Both the position numbers and the translations under genes were made by a program. 64,000 bases of DNA. It comes from Polaribacter sp. MED152 (GTDB lineage: Bacteria; Bacteroidota; Bacteroidia; Flavobacteriales; Flavobacteriaceae). The first letter of the stretch is position 1; every line of letters starts with the position of its first letter. The stretch lies in NCBI RefSeq assembly GCF_000152945.2, contig NC_020830.1, positions 2,862,501-2,926,500 on the forward strand, in the 5' to 3' direction. This document shows positions 1-9,135 of the stretch, piece by piece. The notes under the pieces were generated by a model, which did no database searches, was not told the DNA's origin, and worked only from the letters and a program-made list of their open reading frames with translations.

Positions 1-8
1 AGTTCTAA

Positions 9-788
9 CTATTTTGGTTCTTGCATTTTTCTAATTTGTTTTAATAATATACTTTTTGGTGTTATTGGAATTGCTTTCATCATTACTTTTTGCGGAAAAC
101 TTACTCCTGAAATTATATCTAAAGCTCCTTCTAACATTGCATCATAACCTTCTTGGGCAACCACTTTTGAATCTGCAGCATTTTGGAATAGGGCTGTTTT
201 ATCCATCCCTGAAGTTTTACCAAAATCGGTTTTCGTTGCTCCTGGCATTAAAGTAGTTACTGTAACTTTGGTATCATGTAATTCTTCTGCTATGGCATTA
301 CTAAATGAGGTTACAAATGCTTTTGTAGCAAAATATACTGCTTGCATGGGCCCAGCCATTAAACTTGCTGTAGACGAAACATTTAAAATTTTACCTTGAT
401 TTCTTTCAACAAAATCGGGTAAAAACTTTCTTGTTAAATCAGTTAGTGCAATAATATTTAATTGAATCATTGCCAAATCTTGTGCCCAAGCACGTTCATG
501 AAATTTACCAATTCCGCCAAAACCAGCGTTATTGATTAAGTAATCAATTTCAATTTTGCTGAACTTCACAAAATTGTAAACTTCTTGAGCTGCATTTGGC
601 TCGGTTAAATCTTTTTCTATTATACTAACATGTACACCATGTTTTTTCTCTAACTTTTCTTTTAGCTTTTGTAGTTTGTCTTTGCTTCTTGCAACAATAA
701 CTAAATCTCCACCATTTTTTGCGTGAATTTTTGCAAACTCTTTTCCTAAACCACTACTTGCTCCTGTAATTAATGCTGTCTTTCTCAT
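9..788 (-). CDS. Short-chain dehydrogenase/reductase (SDR)
   Basis: Classical SDR of 259 residues, the usual family length. The N-terminal Rossmann motif TGASSGLG (residues 8-15) binds NAD(P), NNAG lies at 86-89, and the catalytic set Ser139, Tyr152 and Lys156 is in place (YxxxK reads YFATK). The protein is probably cytoplasmic and NADPH-dependent, reducing or oxidising a small carbonyl or alcohol. The substrate cannot be read from the sequence. The family resembles the DltE/YqjQ type of SDR. It is the last gene of its strand run in the window, and the next gene upstream ends 99 nt away, so it may be transcribed alone. Confidence 0.93.
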   Translation of the reverse strand: MRKTALITGASSGLGKEFAKIHAKNGGDLVIVARSKDKLQKLKEKLEKKHGVHVSIIEKDLTEPNAAQEVYNFVKFSKIEIDYLINNAGFGGIGKFHERAWAQDLAMIQLNIIALTDLTRKFLPDFVERNQGKILNVSSTASLMAGPMQAVYFATKAFVTSFSNAIAEELHDTKVTVTTLMPGATKTDFGKTSGMDKTALFQNAADSKVVAQEGYDAMLEGALDIISGVSFPQKVMMKAIPITPKSILLKQIRKMQEPK

Positions 789-887
789 ATCTACTTTCTT
801 TATAACGAAAGTACTCGCATATCTATTATTTGATTAACTGAATAGCAAAAAAAAATAACTGAAAAAGAGAGCGTAGTAATTGGAGAT

Positions 888-1406
888 TTAGGTTAGATCT
901 AAATAGAGAACATCATTAGGTCTTGTTTCTCTATCTGAAATAGGAAAATCGTATAAAGCAATTTTTTGGAAACCAACTTTTTCATAAAACTTTAATGCTC
1001 GATAATTTTTAATCCAAACATAGAGCCAGATTCCTTTCTGATTATTTCTTTTAACGAGATTCACATTAAAATCAAATAGTTTTTTGCCTAAACCTAAACC
1101 ATAAAATTCTTCTAGTAAATACAAGCGCTCCATTTTAGTTACATTTTTATGAGGAATATGCTCATTTTCTGTATTCAGAATTATTTTAGAAAAACCAGCT
1201 AATTCATCCTTGTAGAAAATTAAATGATATTCATAATTATCTTGAGTAACTTCTTTAGCTAGGGTTTCTTCATTAAAACTTTCCTTTAAATAATTGTCCA
1301 TTATCTCTTTAGGAATTGCATGCTGATGAGGTATAAAAAAAGCTTTTTTAGAAACTATGGCTAGTTGTTTTACATCATTTACAGTAGCTTTTCTAATAGA
1401 AATCAT
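888..1406 (-). CDS. GNAT family N-acetyltransferase
   Basis: A 172-residue GNAT-fold protein. It opens with the typical IRKATVNDVKQL strand-helix. The acetyl-CoA loop is seen as YGLGLGKKLFDF near residues 102-113 (a Q/RxxGxG/A-type motif), followed by the ALKFYEKVGFQK signature near the C-terminus. It should transfer an acetyl group from acetyl-CoA to an amine, with unknown substrate (polyamine, amino acid or protein N-terminus). Only 8 nt separate it from the metallopeptidase gene upstream, so the two are probably co-transcribed. Confidence 0.9.
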   Translation of the reverse strand: MISIRKATVNDVKQLAIVSKKAFFIPHQHAIPKEIMDNYLKESFNEETLAKEVTQDNYEYHLIFYKDELAGFSKIILNTENEHIPHKNVTKMERLYLLEEFYGLGLGKKLFDFNVNLVKRNNQKGIWLYVWIKNYRALKFYEKVGFQKIALYDFPISDRETRPNDVLYLDLT

Positions 1407-1414
1407 TGTAGTAT

Positions 1415-2305
1415 TTATAAAGTTGTTGCATTAAACGTATCACCTTGATTGATGTCTCCAGTGTCAAATCCTTTTTTGAACCATCTCATTCTCTGAGCAG
1501 AAGTTCCATGAGTAAAAGAATCTGGGACAACTCTACCTGAAGATTGTTTTTGTAATCTATCATCTCCAATTGCATGAGCTGCATTTAGAGCTTCTTGCAA
1601 ATCACCTTGGTCTAAAATCAAATCCATATTTTTTGCATGATGTGCCCAAACTCCAGCTAAGAAATCTGCCTGTAATTCTAATTTTACAGAGAATTTATTG
1701 TATTCTTTTTGGCTTACTCTACCTCTTAATTGTTGCATCTTGTCTGTTGTGCCCATTAAATTTTGAATGTGATGACCCACTTCATGTGCAATTACATAAG
1801 CTTGTGCAAAATCTCCAGGTGCATTTAAACGAGATTCCATTTCTTGAAAAAAGCTTAAGTCTATATATAATTGATTGTCTCCTGGACAATAGAAAGGTCC
1901 TGTGGCACTAGATGCTGAGCCACAAGCAGAAGAAACTGAATTTGTAAATAAGACTAACGTAGGTTCTTGATAATTGTTTAAAATGGAGTTCCAAACATCT
2001 TCTGTGCTTCTTAAAACGCGATTACTGAATTCCGCTAACTCATTTTCTTCAGCAGTACCTTTATATGTTGTATTTGTAACTTGATTTGTTGTTCCTCCAG
2101 ATAGAAATTGTAATGGATTTACACCTGTAAAATACATTAGCAAACCAACTACTACTACTATTAGTAATCCTTTTTTGGTACTTACTAATTTTAGAAGTAA
2201 AGGAATTAGCATTCCTCCTAAGCCACCACCACTAAAGCCTCTTCCAGAACTTGCACCTCTTCTATCGTTAACATTAGAACTTCTTTTGTTACTTCTCCAT
2301 TTCAT
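1415..2305 (-). CDS. Neutral zinc metallopeptidase (YpfJ/KPN_02809 family)
   Basis: A 296-residue predicted zinc metallopeptidase. A Gly/Ser/Arg-rich N-terminus is followed by one hydrophobic segment (about residues 42-62) that should anchor it in the inner membrane with the peptidase domain outside. The zinc motif HEVGHHIQ sits mid-protein, and ELQADFLAGVWAHH provides the downstream acidic ligand region typical of this family. Two Cys residues (SSACGSAS, PFYCPGD) are also family features. The family is broadly conserved, but its physiological substrate is not established as far as I know. Confidence 0.92.
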   Translation of the reverse strand: MKWRSNKRSSNVNDRRGASSGRGFSGGGLGGMLIPLLLKLVSTKKGLLIVVVVGLLMYFTGVNPLQFLSGGTTNQVTNTTYKGTAEENELAEFSNRVLRSTEDVWNSILNNYQEPTLVLFTNSVSSACGSASSATGPFYCPGDNQLYIDLSFFQEMESRLNAPGDFAQAYVIAHEVGHHIQNLMGTTDKMQQLRGRVSQKEYNKFSVKLELQADFLAGVWAHHAKNMDLILDQGDLQEALNAAHAIGDDRLQKQSSGRVVPDSFTHGTSAQRMRWFKKGFDTGDINQGDTFNATTL

Positions 2306-2409
2306 AACTTTTTGGTTTTGTTTTGAGATTTAAAAGTACAAATAATATGGAAAAATGGGAGAGAATTGACTTACTAACATTAGCTCATAAAAATTGAATT
2401 TTAACTCAA

Positions 2410-2862
2410 TTAATCAATCTTTGTAAAGATTTCGATGTTTTTAAATACGGTATCATTTCTATAATAAGTATTTACTTGTTTATAAGAATCTGTATAGAAA
2501 TCAATAGGAATTACGTAAGTATTAATATTACTCTTCATAGATTTAGAAGTTGAGGTAAGTGTTTCTGTGATGGTGTCATTTTTAAAAGTATAGGTACCAT
2601 AACCACTCCAATCTACGCCATTGGCATCAGTTTCTGCATTCCATAATACGTGACCATTTAAATATATTTTATGCTGCACTTTGCTGTAGTCTTTAACAAT
2701 GGTGTCTGCATTTGCTAAGGTGTAGAAAGCATTTAATTTCCAAACACCTTGTAAAGGATCTTCATTTTTCTTCTCTAACTTTGTATTTGAGTTACATGAT
2801 GCTAAGAATACAAGAAATAGACTAGCTATAATTGTTTTTAAAACTTTTAATTCGATTTCCAT
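2410..2862 (-). CDS. Putative lipoprotein, lipocalin-like
   Basis: A 150-residue protein with a lipoprotein signal: hydrophobic stretch 8-20 and lipobox LASC with the acylated Cys at 23. The mature part begins with a charged linker and then DPLQGVWKLNAFY, a G-x-W strand typical of lipocalin-like beta-barrel families, followed by beta-rich sequence including a GYGTYTFKNDTITET strand. It is probably a periplasmic or outer-membrane-anchored small binding protein, and the ligand is unknown. A slightly later start is possible because the first residues before the hydrophobic core are charged. It stands alone between the helicase and peptidase genes. Confidence 0.8.
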   Translation of the reverse strand: MEIELKVLKTIIASLFLVFLASCNSNTKLEKKNEDPLQGVWKLNAFYTLANADTIVKDYSKVQHKIYLNGHVLWNAETDANGVDWSGYGTYTFKNDTITETLTSTSKSMKSNINTYVIPIDFYTDSYKQVNTYYRNDTVFKNIEIFTKID

Positions 2863-2920
2863 TTTTGTATTGTTTAGGTTGATTTAAATTTAGTTTTGAA
2901 GTTTTAACGCTAAATTAACT

Positions 2921-4156
2921 CTAATACCAGCGTTTTTTCTTCTTCTTAGAAGCTGCAGATTTTCTGCTTTTTTTATGTTTACTAACAGTGTTTGCTTGCT
3001 TTTTGGTATGTTTTGGTTTGTTGATTGGGTAAGGATGATCTTCTATAACCTTAATCGATTTTTCGATTAAATTTTCTATGGAAGCAATGTAATTATTTTC
3101 ATCTGGCGAACAGAATGAAAATGCAATTCCAGATTTACCAGCTCTACCAGTTCTACCAATTCTATGTACGTAAATTTCTGGTACATTTGGAATGTCAAAA
3201 TTTATAATAGCATCAACATTTGTAATATCAATACCTCTTGCAGCAACATCTGTAGCTATTAAAATTGAAGCTTTTTTACTTTTAAAATCTTCAATGGCTT
3301 TGTTTCTAACTCCTTGAGTTTTATCACCATGAATACTGGCAACATTATAGCCGTTTTTTATTAAAGTTTGCTCAAGTTTATCTACGGCAAATTTAGTTCG
3401 TCTAAAAATGATAATTTTACCATTGATTGTATTTCTAAGAAGATGTAAACATAAATCTGTTTTATTCTTTTTTGGTAAATAATACAATAACTGACCAATA
3501 TTTTTTGCTGTGGTTTCCTCAGGATTTATATCAACTTTTGTAGCATTTTTTACAATACTTTTTGATAATTCATCAATCTTTTCAGGAATAGTTGCCGAAA
3601 ATAAAAGTGTTTGTTTTTTTCTAGGACAAAGTTTTTCAATCTTTTTTATATCGTTGATAAACCCCATGTCTAGCATTAAATCAGCTTCATCTAACACAAA
3701 GATTTCTAATTGGCTCAAATCAATGTTTCCTTGCATTTGCAAATCAATCAATCTACCAGGTGTTGCTACTAAAATATCTACACCTTTAGCTAAAATCTCT
3801 TTTTGTGGTTCTAATGAAACACCACCAAAAACAGCAGTACTTCTTAAGTTTGAATATTTACTGTAGGATTTAAAGTTTTCTAAAATTTGAATTGCTAATT
3901 CACGAGTGGGTGTAATTACTAATGCTTTTATTTTTTTTTCTCCTTTCTCTGCATCTTGCTTATCAAATAGTAAATTTATAATTGGTAATGCAAAAGCAGC
4001 TGTTTTTCCTGTACCAGTTTGCGCAGCAACAATTACATTTTTTTTATCTAAAACTAATGGAATTGTTTTTTCTTGTACTAAAGTTGGTTTGTGAAAACGA
4101 GCTTCAGCTATTGCTTTTTGTATGGATTTGTTTAATGGAATATCAGAAAACTGCAT
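2921..4156 (-). CDS. DEAD-box ATP-dependent RNA helicase (RhlE-like)
   Basis: A 411-residue DEAD-box helicase with all core motifs in order: Q motif (FHKPTLVQEKTIP), motif I AQTGTGKT, Ia PTRELAIQ, Ib ATPGR, II DEAD in VLDEADLMLDMGF, III SAT, IV IIIFRRT, V ATDVAARGID, and VI HRIGRTGRAG. The C-terminal tail of about 35 residues is highly basic (Lys/Arg/Ser) and ends RWY, as expected for an RNA-contacting tail. It should unwind structured RNA in ribosome assembly or mRNA decay in the cytoplasm. The short tail groups it with RhlE/SrmB-type flavobacterial helicases rather than DeaD, which has a longer C-terminal RNA-binding domain. Confidence 0.95.
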   Translation of the reverse strand: MQFSDIPLNKSIQKAIAEARFHKPTLVQEKTIPLVLDKKNVIVAAQTGTGKTAAFALPIINLLFDKQDAEKGEKKIKALVITPTRELAIQILENFKSYSKYSNLRSTAVFGGVSLEPQKEILAKGVDILVATPGRLIDLQMQGNIDLSQLEIFVLDEADLMLDMGFINDIKKIEKLCPRKKQTLLFSATIPEKIDELSKSIVKNATKVDINPEETTAKNIGQLLYYLPKKNKTDLCLHLLRNTINGKIIIFRRTKFAVDKLEQTLIKNGYNVASIHGDKTQGVRNKAIEDFKSKKASILIATDVAARGIDITNVDAIINFDIPNVPEIYVHRIGRTGRAGKSGIAFSFCSPDENNYIASIENLIEKSIKVIEDHPYPINKPKHTKKQANTVSKHKKSRKSAASKKKKKRWY

Positions 4157-4193
4157 GAATTATTTTTTAGCAAAGGTAGATTAAATAGAATTG

Positions 4194-4532
4194 TTAGTCT
4201 GTGGCAATACCAAAATAAACCCAAGTAACATCTTCTAAAAATGGATTGCGCATAGAATGGAACTCACCTTGCTCAATAGTAATACAATCACCAGTAACTA
4301 CATTATGTTTTTTACTATTCACAATAAACTCAGCTTTACCAGATAAAATGTAGAAAACCTCACACATAGTATCATGTTTATGGGTGTCTACTTCTTGACC
4401 TGGAGTAAATGTTGCAGAACCAAACATCATTAATTTTGGTATTTCCTCTTTTTTAATGAATACTTTTTTCTTGATTGCTTCATTATGAGTTGTACCTATT
4501 TCTGGTAGTTGATTTGTATGTATTAATTTCAT
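4194..4532 (-). CDS. Cupin domain protein
   Basis: A 112-residue single-domain cupin. Metal-binding motif 1 reads PGQEVDTHKHDTMCEVFYILSG, in which HKH and a Glu provide ligands. Motif 2 is GDCITIEQGEFHSMRNP. Such small cupins bind a divalent metal and act as dioxygenases, isomerases or ligand sensors, so the exact reaction cannot be assigned. It lies 37 nt upstream of the helicase gene and in the same direction, and the htpG terminator lies just before it, so a promoter should fall between about 4533 and 4583. Confidence 0.88.
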   Translation of the reverse strand: MKLIHTNQLPEIGTTHNEAIKKKVFIKKEEIPKLMMFGSATFTPGQEVDTHKHDTMCEVFYILSGKAEFIVNSKKHNVVTGDCITIEQGEFHSMRNPFLEDVTWVYFGIATD

Positions 4533-4583
4533 AATAATTTAATTGTAGACTCTAATGTACCAAAAATAGAATAGGCTAAAAAT

Positions 4584-4613
4584 AAAAAGCCTCTTTGCTT
4601 TCACAAAGAGGCT
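4584..4613 (-). terminator. Rho-independent terminator of htpG
   Basis: A perfect 10-bp stem (4588-4597 with 4604-4613, AGCCTCTTTG and its complement) closes a 6-nt loop. Read on the minus strand, it is followed by a T-rich run. It lies 22 nt after the htpG stop codon. Confidence 0.88.
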
Positions 4614-4634
4614 CTGTAATTCTTAAAGTATTAA

Positions 4635-6542
4635 CTATTTAATTAGCTCATAAGAACGTTTGATAAAATTAGTTAACTCTTCACCATGTAAAAGGTTTTG
4701 AGATAATTTTGCTAAATCAAAAGCTTGAGAAATTAAATTTTTCTGCTTGTCTTCATCAGCTGCTAAAATTTCAGAAACTAATGGGTTGTTAGTGTTTACA
4801 ACTAAGTTGTACATATCTGGGAAATTACCCATTCCCATCATTCCTCCACCTCCAGATGCTTGCATTTCTTTCATTCTACGCATAAATTCTGGTACAGTAA
4901 TTATAAAAGGAGATGAGTTAGAATCCATAGCTTCTAATTGAACTGTGTATGTTTCTTTAGGCACAGCAGCTTCAATAATTGGCTTTAATTTATCTTTTTC
5001 TTCATCAGATAATTTAGAAATAACATTTTCGTCTTTCTTAATTAAATTATCTATAAAATCTGCATCTACTCTTGTAAACTTAACTTTAGCATCTCCACCC
5101 TCTAATTTTTGCATTAAATGCGAGATAATTGGTGAATCTAAAAGTAAAACTTCGTAACCTTTTGCTGTAGCTTCTTGTATGTAACTGTGTTGTGCATCTT
5201 TATTAGAAGCATATAAAATTACATGGTTACCATCTTTATCAGTTTGAGCATCTTTTGTTTTTTCAATTAATTCATCAAACGTAAAGTAAGTATCTGCAAC
5301 TGTTGGATATAAAGCAAACTTTTTAGCTTTATCAAAGAATTTATCTTCAGACAACATTCCATACTCAATAATTACTTTAATGTCATTCCATTTTTTCTCA
5401 AAATCTTCACGATCTTTTTTGAATAATGAAGCTAATTTATCTGCCACTTTTTTAGTGATATATCCAGAAATCTTTTTTACAGCTCCATCTGCTTGTAAAT
5501 AAGAACGAGAAACGTTTAATGGAATGTCTGGTGAATCAATTACACCTTTTAACATCTGTAAAAAGTCAGGTACAATACCTTCTACATTATCCGTTACAAA
5601 AACTTGGTTTTGGTACAATTGAATTTTATCTTTTTGCATATCTAAGTTTTGAGACAACTTAGGGAAGAATAAAATACCTGTTAAATTAAAAGGATAATCT
5701 ACATTTAAATGTATGTGGAATAAAGACTCCTCGAATTGCATTGGATACAATTCTCTGTAGAAATTATCGTAATCTTCTTTTTCTAAATCCGCTGGTTTTT
5801 TAGTCCAGGCTGGGTCTGTATTATTGATAATATCATCAACTTCAATTTGTCTGTGAGGTTCAGTAGTTTCTTTACCTTCAGCATCTTTAGTTGTTTTTGG
5901 TTCGTGAGTTGGATCGTTTACTTTCTTAGTTCCGAACTTAATTGGTACTTGGTTAAAACGATTGTACTTTGTTAATAAACCTCTAATTTTACCTTCTTCT
6001 AAAAATTCAGTCGAATCTTCTGCAATGTGTAAAACGATTTCTGTTCCTCTGTCAGACTTGTCATGCTCAACTAAAGTATATTCAGGAGATCCATCACATG
6101 TCCAATGTGCAGCTGGTTCATCTTTAAAAGATTTTGTAAAGATTTCAACCTTATCAGCCACCATAAATGCAGAGTAAAAACCTAAACCAAAATGCCCAAT
6201 TACACCAGTTTCGTTTTTATCGTCTTTATATTTATCTAAAAATTCCTCAGCACCAGAAAAAGCAATTTGGTTAATGTATTTCTCAACTTCATCAGCAGTC
6301 ATCCCTAAACCTTGGTCTTTAATGGTTAAGGTTTTGGCATCTTTATCAATGCTGATTTCAATTTTAGCATTACCCAATTCAGTTTGTGCTTCACCTATAG
6401 AAATAAGGTGTTTTAATTTTGTGGTAGCATCAGTTCCGTTTGAAATCAATTCTCTCAAAAAGATTTCATGATCAGAATACAAGAATTTTTTAATCAGTGG
6501 AAAAATATTTTCTACTGATACATTAATGTTTCCTTTACTCAT
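4635..6542 (-). CDS. htpG: Molecular chaperone HtpG (Hsp90)
   Basis: A full-length bacterial Hsp90 of 635 residues. The N-terminal GHKL ATPase domain shows the ELISNGTDA motif (most homologues have NASDA), DQGLGMT, and the lid and nucleotide motif GHFGLGFYSAFMV. The middle domain includes the LNVSRSYLQ motif, and the C-terminal dimerisation domain follows. It is a cytoplasmic ATP-dependent chaperone for late folding of client proteins and stress tolerance. It appears to be a monocistronic unit with its own terminator. No CIRCE-like or other heat-shock operator was obvious to me upstream. Confidence 0.97.
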   Translation of the reverse strand: MSKGNINVSVENIFPLIKKFLYSDHEIFLRELISNGTDATTKLKHLISIGEAQTELGNAKIEISIDKDAKTLTIKDQGLGMTADEVEKYINQIAFSGAEEFLDKYKDDKNETGVIGHFGLGFYSAFMVADKVEIFTKSFKDEPAAHWTCDGSPEYTLVEHDKSDRGTEIVLHIAEDSTEFLEEGKIRGLLTKYNRFNQVPIKFGTKKVNDPTHEPKTTKDAEGKETTEPHRQIEVDDIINNTDPAWTKKPADLEKEDYDNFYRELYPMQFEESLFHIHLNVDYPFNLTGILFFPKLSQNLDMQKDKIQLYQNQVFVTDNVEGIVPDFLQMLKGVIDSPDIPLNVSRSYLQADGAVKKISGYITKKVADKLASLFKKDREDFEKKWNDIKVIIEYGMLSEDKFFDKAKKFALYPTVADTYFTFDELIEKTKDAQTDKDGNHVILYASNKDAQHSYIQEATAKGYEVLLLDSPIISHLMQKLEGGDAKVKFTRVDADFIDNLIKKDENVISKLSDEEKDKLKPIIEAAVPKETYTVQLEAMDSNSSPFIITVPEFMRRMKEMQASGGGGMMGMGNFPDMYNLVVNTNNPLVSEILAADEDKQKNLISQAFDLAKLSQNLLHGEELTNFIKRSYELIK

Positions 6543-6668
6543 AATTTTATAGTTATTTAATATTATTTTCTGAAGTACAAGTAGTCAAAAAAAATACCAA
6601 ATTTGTAATTATGACAAGATGACAGAGTAATCTAATTTTGAGGAATAGTTTATAAATTGAAAATTCAC

Positions 6669-6676
6669 TATTTTTG
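6669..6676 (+). promoter_or_regulatory. Candidate -7 promoter element of fabH
   Basis: TATTTTTG matches the flavobacterial primary-sigma -7 consensus TAnnTTTG, 42 nt before the fabH start codon. No clear TTG -33 element lies at the right distance; the nearest is a GTTTA at 6648-6652. The call rests on one element. Confidence 0.4.
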
Positions 6677-6718
6677 TTGGTTACAAATAGTAAATAATTA
6701 AAATTAGCGCTTTATAAT

Positions 6719-7726
6719 ATGTATAATTCAAAAATTACTGGTTTAGGATATTACGTTCCAGAAAATGTTGTTACCAATAATGACTTAAAGGAATTTATGG
6801 AAACTTCTGATGAATGGATTCAAGAAAGAACAGGTATTAAGGAACGTAGATGGATAGACCCAAAAACAGATGATAATACTTCATCTATGGGAGTTAAAGC
6901 AGCTAAAATTGCTATTGAGAGAGCAGGTTTAACAAAAGACGATATCGACTTTATAATTTTTGCTACATTAAGTCCAGACATGTATTTTCCTGGTGGTGGA
7001 GTTCGTGTGCAAGACATGTTAGATATGCCCACAATTGGGGCTTTAGACGTAAGAAACCAATGTTCTGGTTTTATTTACTCAATGTCAGTGGCAGATCAAT
7101 TTATAAAAACAGGAATGTATAAAAACATTTTGGTGATTGGTTCAGAAAATCATTCAGGAGGTTTGGAGCGTTCTACTAGAGGTAGAGGAGTTACTGTAAT
7201 TTTTGGAGATGGAGCAGGAGCTGCAGTTTTATCTAGATGTGAGGAGGAAGGAAAAGGTATTTTATCTTCTCATTTACATTCTGAAGGGAAATATGCAAGA
7301 GAATTAATGTTAGATGGCCCAGCAACAGGTAGATGGGTTCCTGAAATTATTGCAGAGAATGATCCAGATGATCAATCTTACTTTCCTTACATGAATGGAC
7401 AATTTGTATTTAAACATGCTGTTGTACGTTTTTCTGAAGCCATTGTAGAAGGTTTACAAGCCAATAATTTGCAAAAAGAGGATATTGATATGTTAATTCC
7501 TCATCAAGCTAATTTAAGAATAGCGCAGTTTATTCAAAAGAAGTTTCAATTGGCAGACGATAAAGTGCATAATAACATTCAGAAATATGGAAATACAACT
7601 GCTGCCTCTGTAATTATTGCATTAACAGAAGCTTGGGAGCAAGGCAAAATTAAGGATAATGATTTAGTAGTTTTGGCTGCTTTCGGTAGTGGTTTTACTT
7701 GGGGTTCTGTAGTAATTCGTTGGTAA
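6719..7726 (+). CDS. fabH: 3-oxoacyl-[acyl-carrier-protein] synthase III (KAS III)
   Basis: A 335-residue ketoacyl-ACP synthase III with its full catalytic triad: Cys115 in RNQCSGFIYS, His262 in PHQANLRI, and Asn292 in KYGNTTAAS. It starts with ITGLGYYVPENVVTNNDL, the standard FabH N-terminus. The enzyme condenses an acyl-CoA primer with malonyl-ACP to start fatty-acid synthesis in the cytoplasm. In flavobacteria, KAS III paralogues may also prime branched, polyunsaturated or secondary lipids, so a non-housekeeping role cannot be excluded. It is transcribed alone and followed by a strong terminator. Confidence 0.92.
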   Translation: MYNSKITGLGYYVPENVVTNNDLKEFMETSDEWIQERTGIKERRWIDPKTDDNTSSMGVKAAKIAIERAGLTKDDIDFIIFATLSPDMYFPGGGVRVQDMLDMPTIGALDVRNQCSGFIYSMSVADQFIKTGMYKNILVIGSENHSGGLERSTRGRGVTVIFGDGAGAAVLSRCEEEGKGILSSHLHSEGKYARELMLDGPATGRWVPEIIAENDPDDQSYFPYMNGQFVFKHAVVRFSEAIVEGLQANNLQKEDIDMLIPHQANLRIAQFIQKKFQLADDKVHNNIQKYGNTTAASVIIALTEAWEQGKIKDNDLVVLAAFGSGFTWGSVVIRW

Positions 7727-7747
7727 AATATCTAATTCATAACATAG

Positions 7748-7776
7748 AAGGCTTGTATAACTACAAGCCTTTTTTT
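7748..7776 (+). terminator. Rho-independent terminator of fabH
   Basis: A 10-bp perfect stem (7748-7757 with 7762-7771, AAGGCTTGTA and complement) encloses a 4-nt loop TAAC and is followed by a run of T, 21 nt after the fabH stop. Confidence 0.9.
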
Positions 7777-7872
7777 GTTAGTGATTTTTAAAAATAGCGT
7801 ATTTAAAATTATAGATAGCCTTAAAATATTGTTAATAAATTGATTAATCTTAAATAATGTTTAATATTTTAT

Positions 7873-7880
7873 TAGATTTG
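7873..7880 (+). promoter_or_regulatory. Candidate -7 element for the GLPGLI gene
   Basis: TAGATTTG fits TAnnTTTG and lies 26 nt before the start codon at 7907, giving a predicted leader of about 20 nt. There is no convincing -33 TTG at 17-23 nt upstream. Confidence 0.4.
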
Positions 7881-7906
7881 TTAAACAAAATTTAAATTAA
7901 CCAACT

Positions 7907-8722
7907 ATGAAAGTTTTTAAATCAATAGCTACGAGTCTTATATTATCATTGTTTTTTGTAACTGGAAGTTATGCTCAAAAATTAAGTGGTAAAGCAACTT
8001 ACATTTCTAAATCTAAAATGGAATTGGGTAATTGGGGAGCTAGAATGAGTGAAGCACAGAAAAAACAAATTGCAAGTCGACTTAAAAATAGATTAGAAAA
8101 AACATATAAACTAACGTTTAATAAAACAGAATCATCATTTAAAGAAGAAGAAAAAATTGATGCTATTTCTGGAGCAACAGATTCTTGGGGCGCATACTTT
8201 ACTAGGGGAGATCATTATAAAAATATTTCTAGTAATGAATTGGTACAAAGTCAGGAATTTTATGGGAAGCGTTTTCTAATTAAAGATGATCTTTATAAGA
8301 TTGATTGGACAATAGGAAGTGAGTCTAAGAAAATTGGAAATTACACTTGTTATAAAGCTAAAGCATTTGTGCCATATTCTGAGTTGAATTGGTATAATTT
8401 CTCTTGGGGAGATCTAAGAAAACCTGAAGGCAAAGAGGGCGAACAAGAAGAAAATTTAGTAGTTGTAGAAGCTTGGTATACACCACAAATTCCAATGGCA
8501 CAAGGTCCAGCAGAATTTTGGGGATTGCCTGGATTTATTTTAGAGGTTAGCGCACAAAATACTACCTTATTATGTACAGAGATAGTTCTAGACAATGATG
8601 TACAACTAGAAATTGACGCTCCTGATAATGGAAAAGAAATTACCAAAGTAGACTATACAAAAACCATTAGAGAGAAAATGGTAGAGATGAGAAATAATAG
8701 AATGGGTAGAAGAAGAGGTTAA
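7907..8722 (+). CDS. GLPGLI family protein, secreted
   Basis: A 271-residue protein with a cleavable signal peptide (hydrophobic core 9-20, cleavage expected after SYA near residue 23). It carries the signature that names the GLPGLI family, here AEFWGLPGFILEV, preceded by VEAWYTPQIPMAQGP. These proteins are widespread in Bacteroidota, exported to the periplasm or cell envelope, and of unknown function. They often lie near outer-membrane receptors, but none is present here. The C-terminus is very basic (RNNRMGRRRG). The small CoA-binding-fold gene follows 47 nt downstream. Confidence 0.9.
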   Translation: MKVFKSIATSLILSLFFVTGSYAQKLSGKATYISKSKMELGNWGARMSEAQKKQIASRLKNRLEKTYKLTFNKTESSFKEEEKIDAISGATDSWGAYFTRGDHYKNISSNELVQSQEFYGKRFLIKDDLYKIDWTIGSESKKIGNYTCYKAKAFVPYSELNWYNFSWGDLRKPEGKEGEQEENLVVVEAWYTPQIPMAQGPAEFWGLPGFILEVSAQNTTLLCTEIVLDNDVQLEIDAPDNGKEITKVDYTKTIREKMVEMRNNRMGRRRG

Positions 8723-8769
8723 AATTTTGTTATTCTACAAAAAAGTTGTTTCTTAAGAAAAAGAAGATT

Positions 8770-9135
8770 ATGAAAGGAAAGAAAACATTGGTTGTAGGAG
8801 CATCATTAAATCCTAATAGATATTCTAACATTGCTATTAAAAGGTTAATAGATAAAGGTGTAGAAACTGCAGCTATAGGTTTGCGAGAGGGCAAAGTTTT
8901 AAATGTGATTATTGATACTGAGCGTAAACATTTTAAAGATATCAATACAGTTACTTTATATTTAAATCCAAAAAGACAGGAGGATTATTATCAATACATT
9001 ATAGATTTAAAACCAGAAAGGGTAATCTTTAATCCTGGTACAGAAAATATGGAGTTTGTAAAGTTGTTGAAAGACAATAATATAGATTCTGAAATAGCTT
9101 GTACATTGGTGTTACTTTCTACGAATCAATATTAA
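8770..9135 (+). CDS. CoA-binding domain protein (YccU-like)
   Basis: A 121-residue single-domain Rossmann-fold protein of the CoA-binding family. Its N-terminus reads KKTLVVGASLNPNRYSNIAIKRL with a nucleotide-binding GASxNPxRYS turn, and it has the expected ERVIFNPGTEN motif near residue 90. I place the start at the ATG at 8770. An in-frame TTG at 8746 would add MFLKKKKI, which is unlike family members. The molecular role of stand-alone CoA-binding proteins is unproven. It is cytoplasmic and probably co-transcribed with the GLPGLI gene, although a functional link is not evident. Confidence 0.87.
   Translation: MKGKKTLVVGASLNPNRYSNIAIKRLIDKGVETAAIGLREGKVLNVIIDTERKHFKDINTVTLYLNPKRQEDYYQYIIDLKPERVIFNPGTENMEFVKLLKDNNIDSEIACTLVLLSTNQY

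Noticed and set aside
3510-3866. Plus-strand frame of 118 codons opposite the helicase gene
   Set aside because: Its opposite strand encodes intact DEAD-box motifs; this frame has no domain features.
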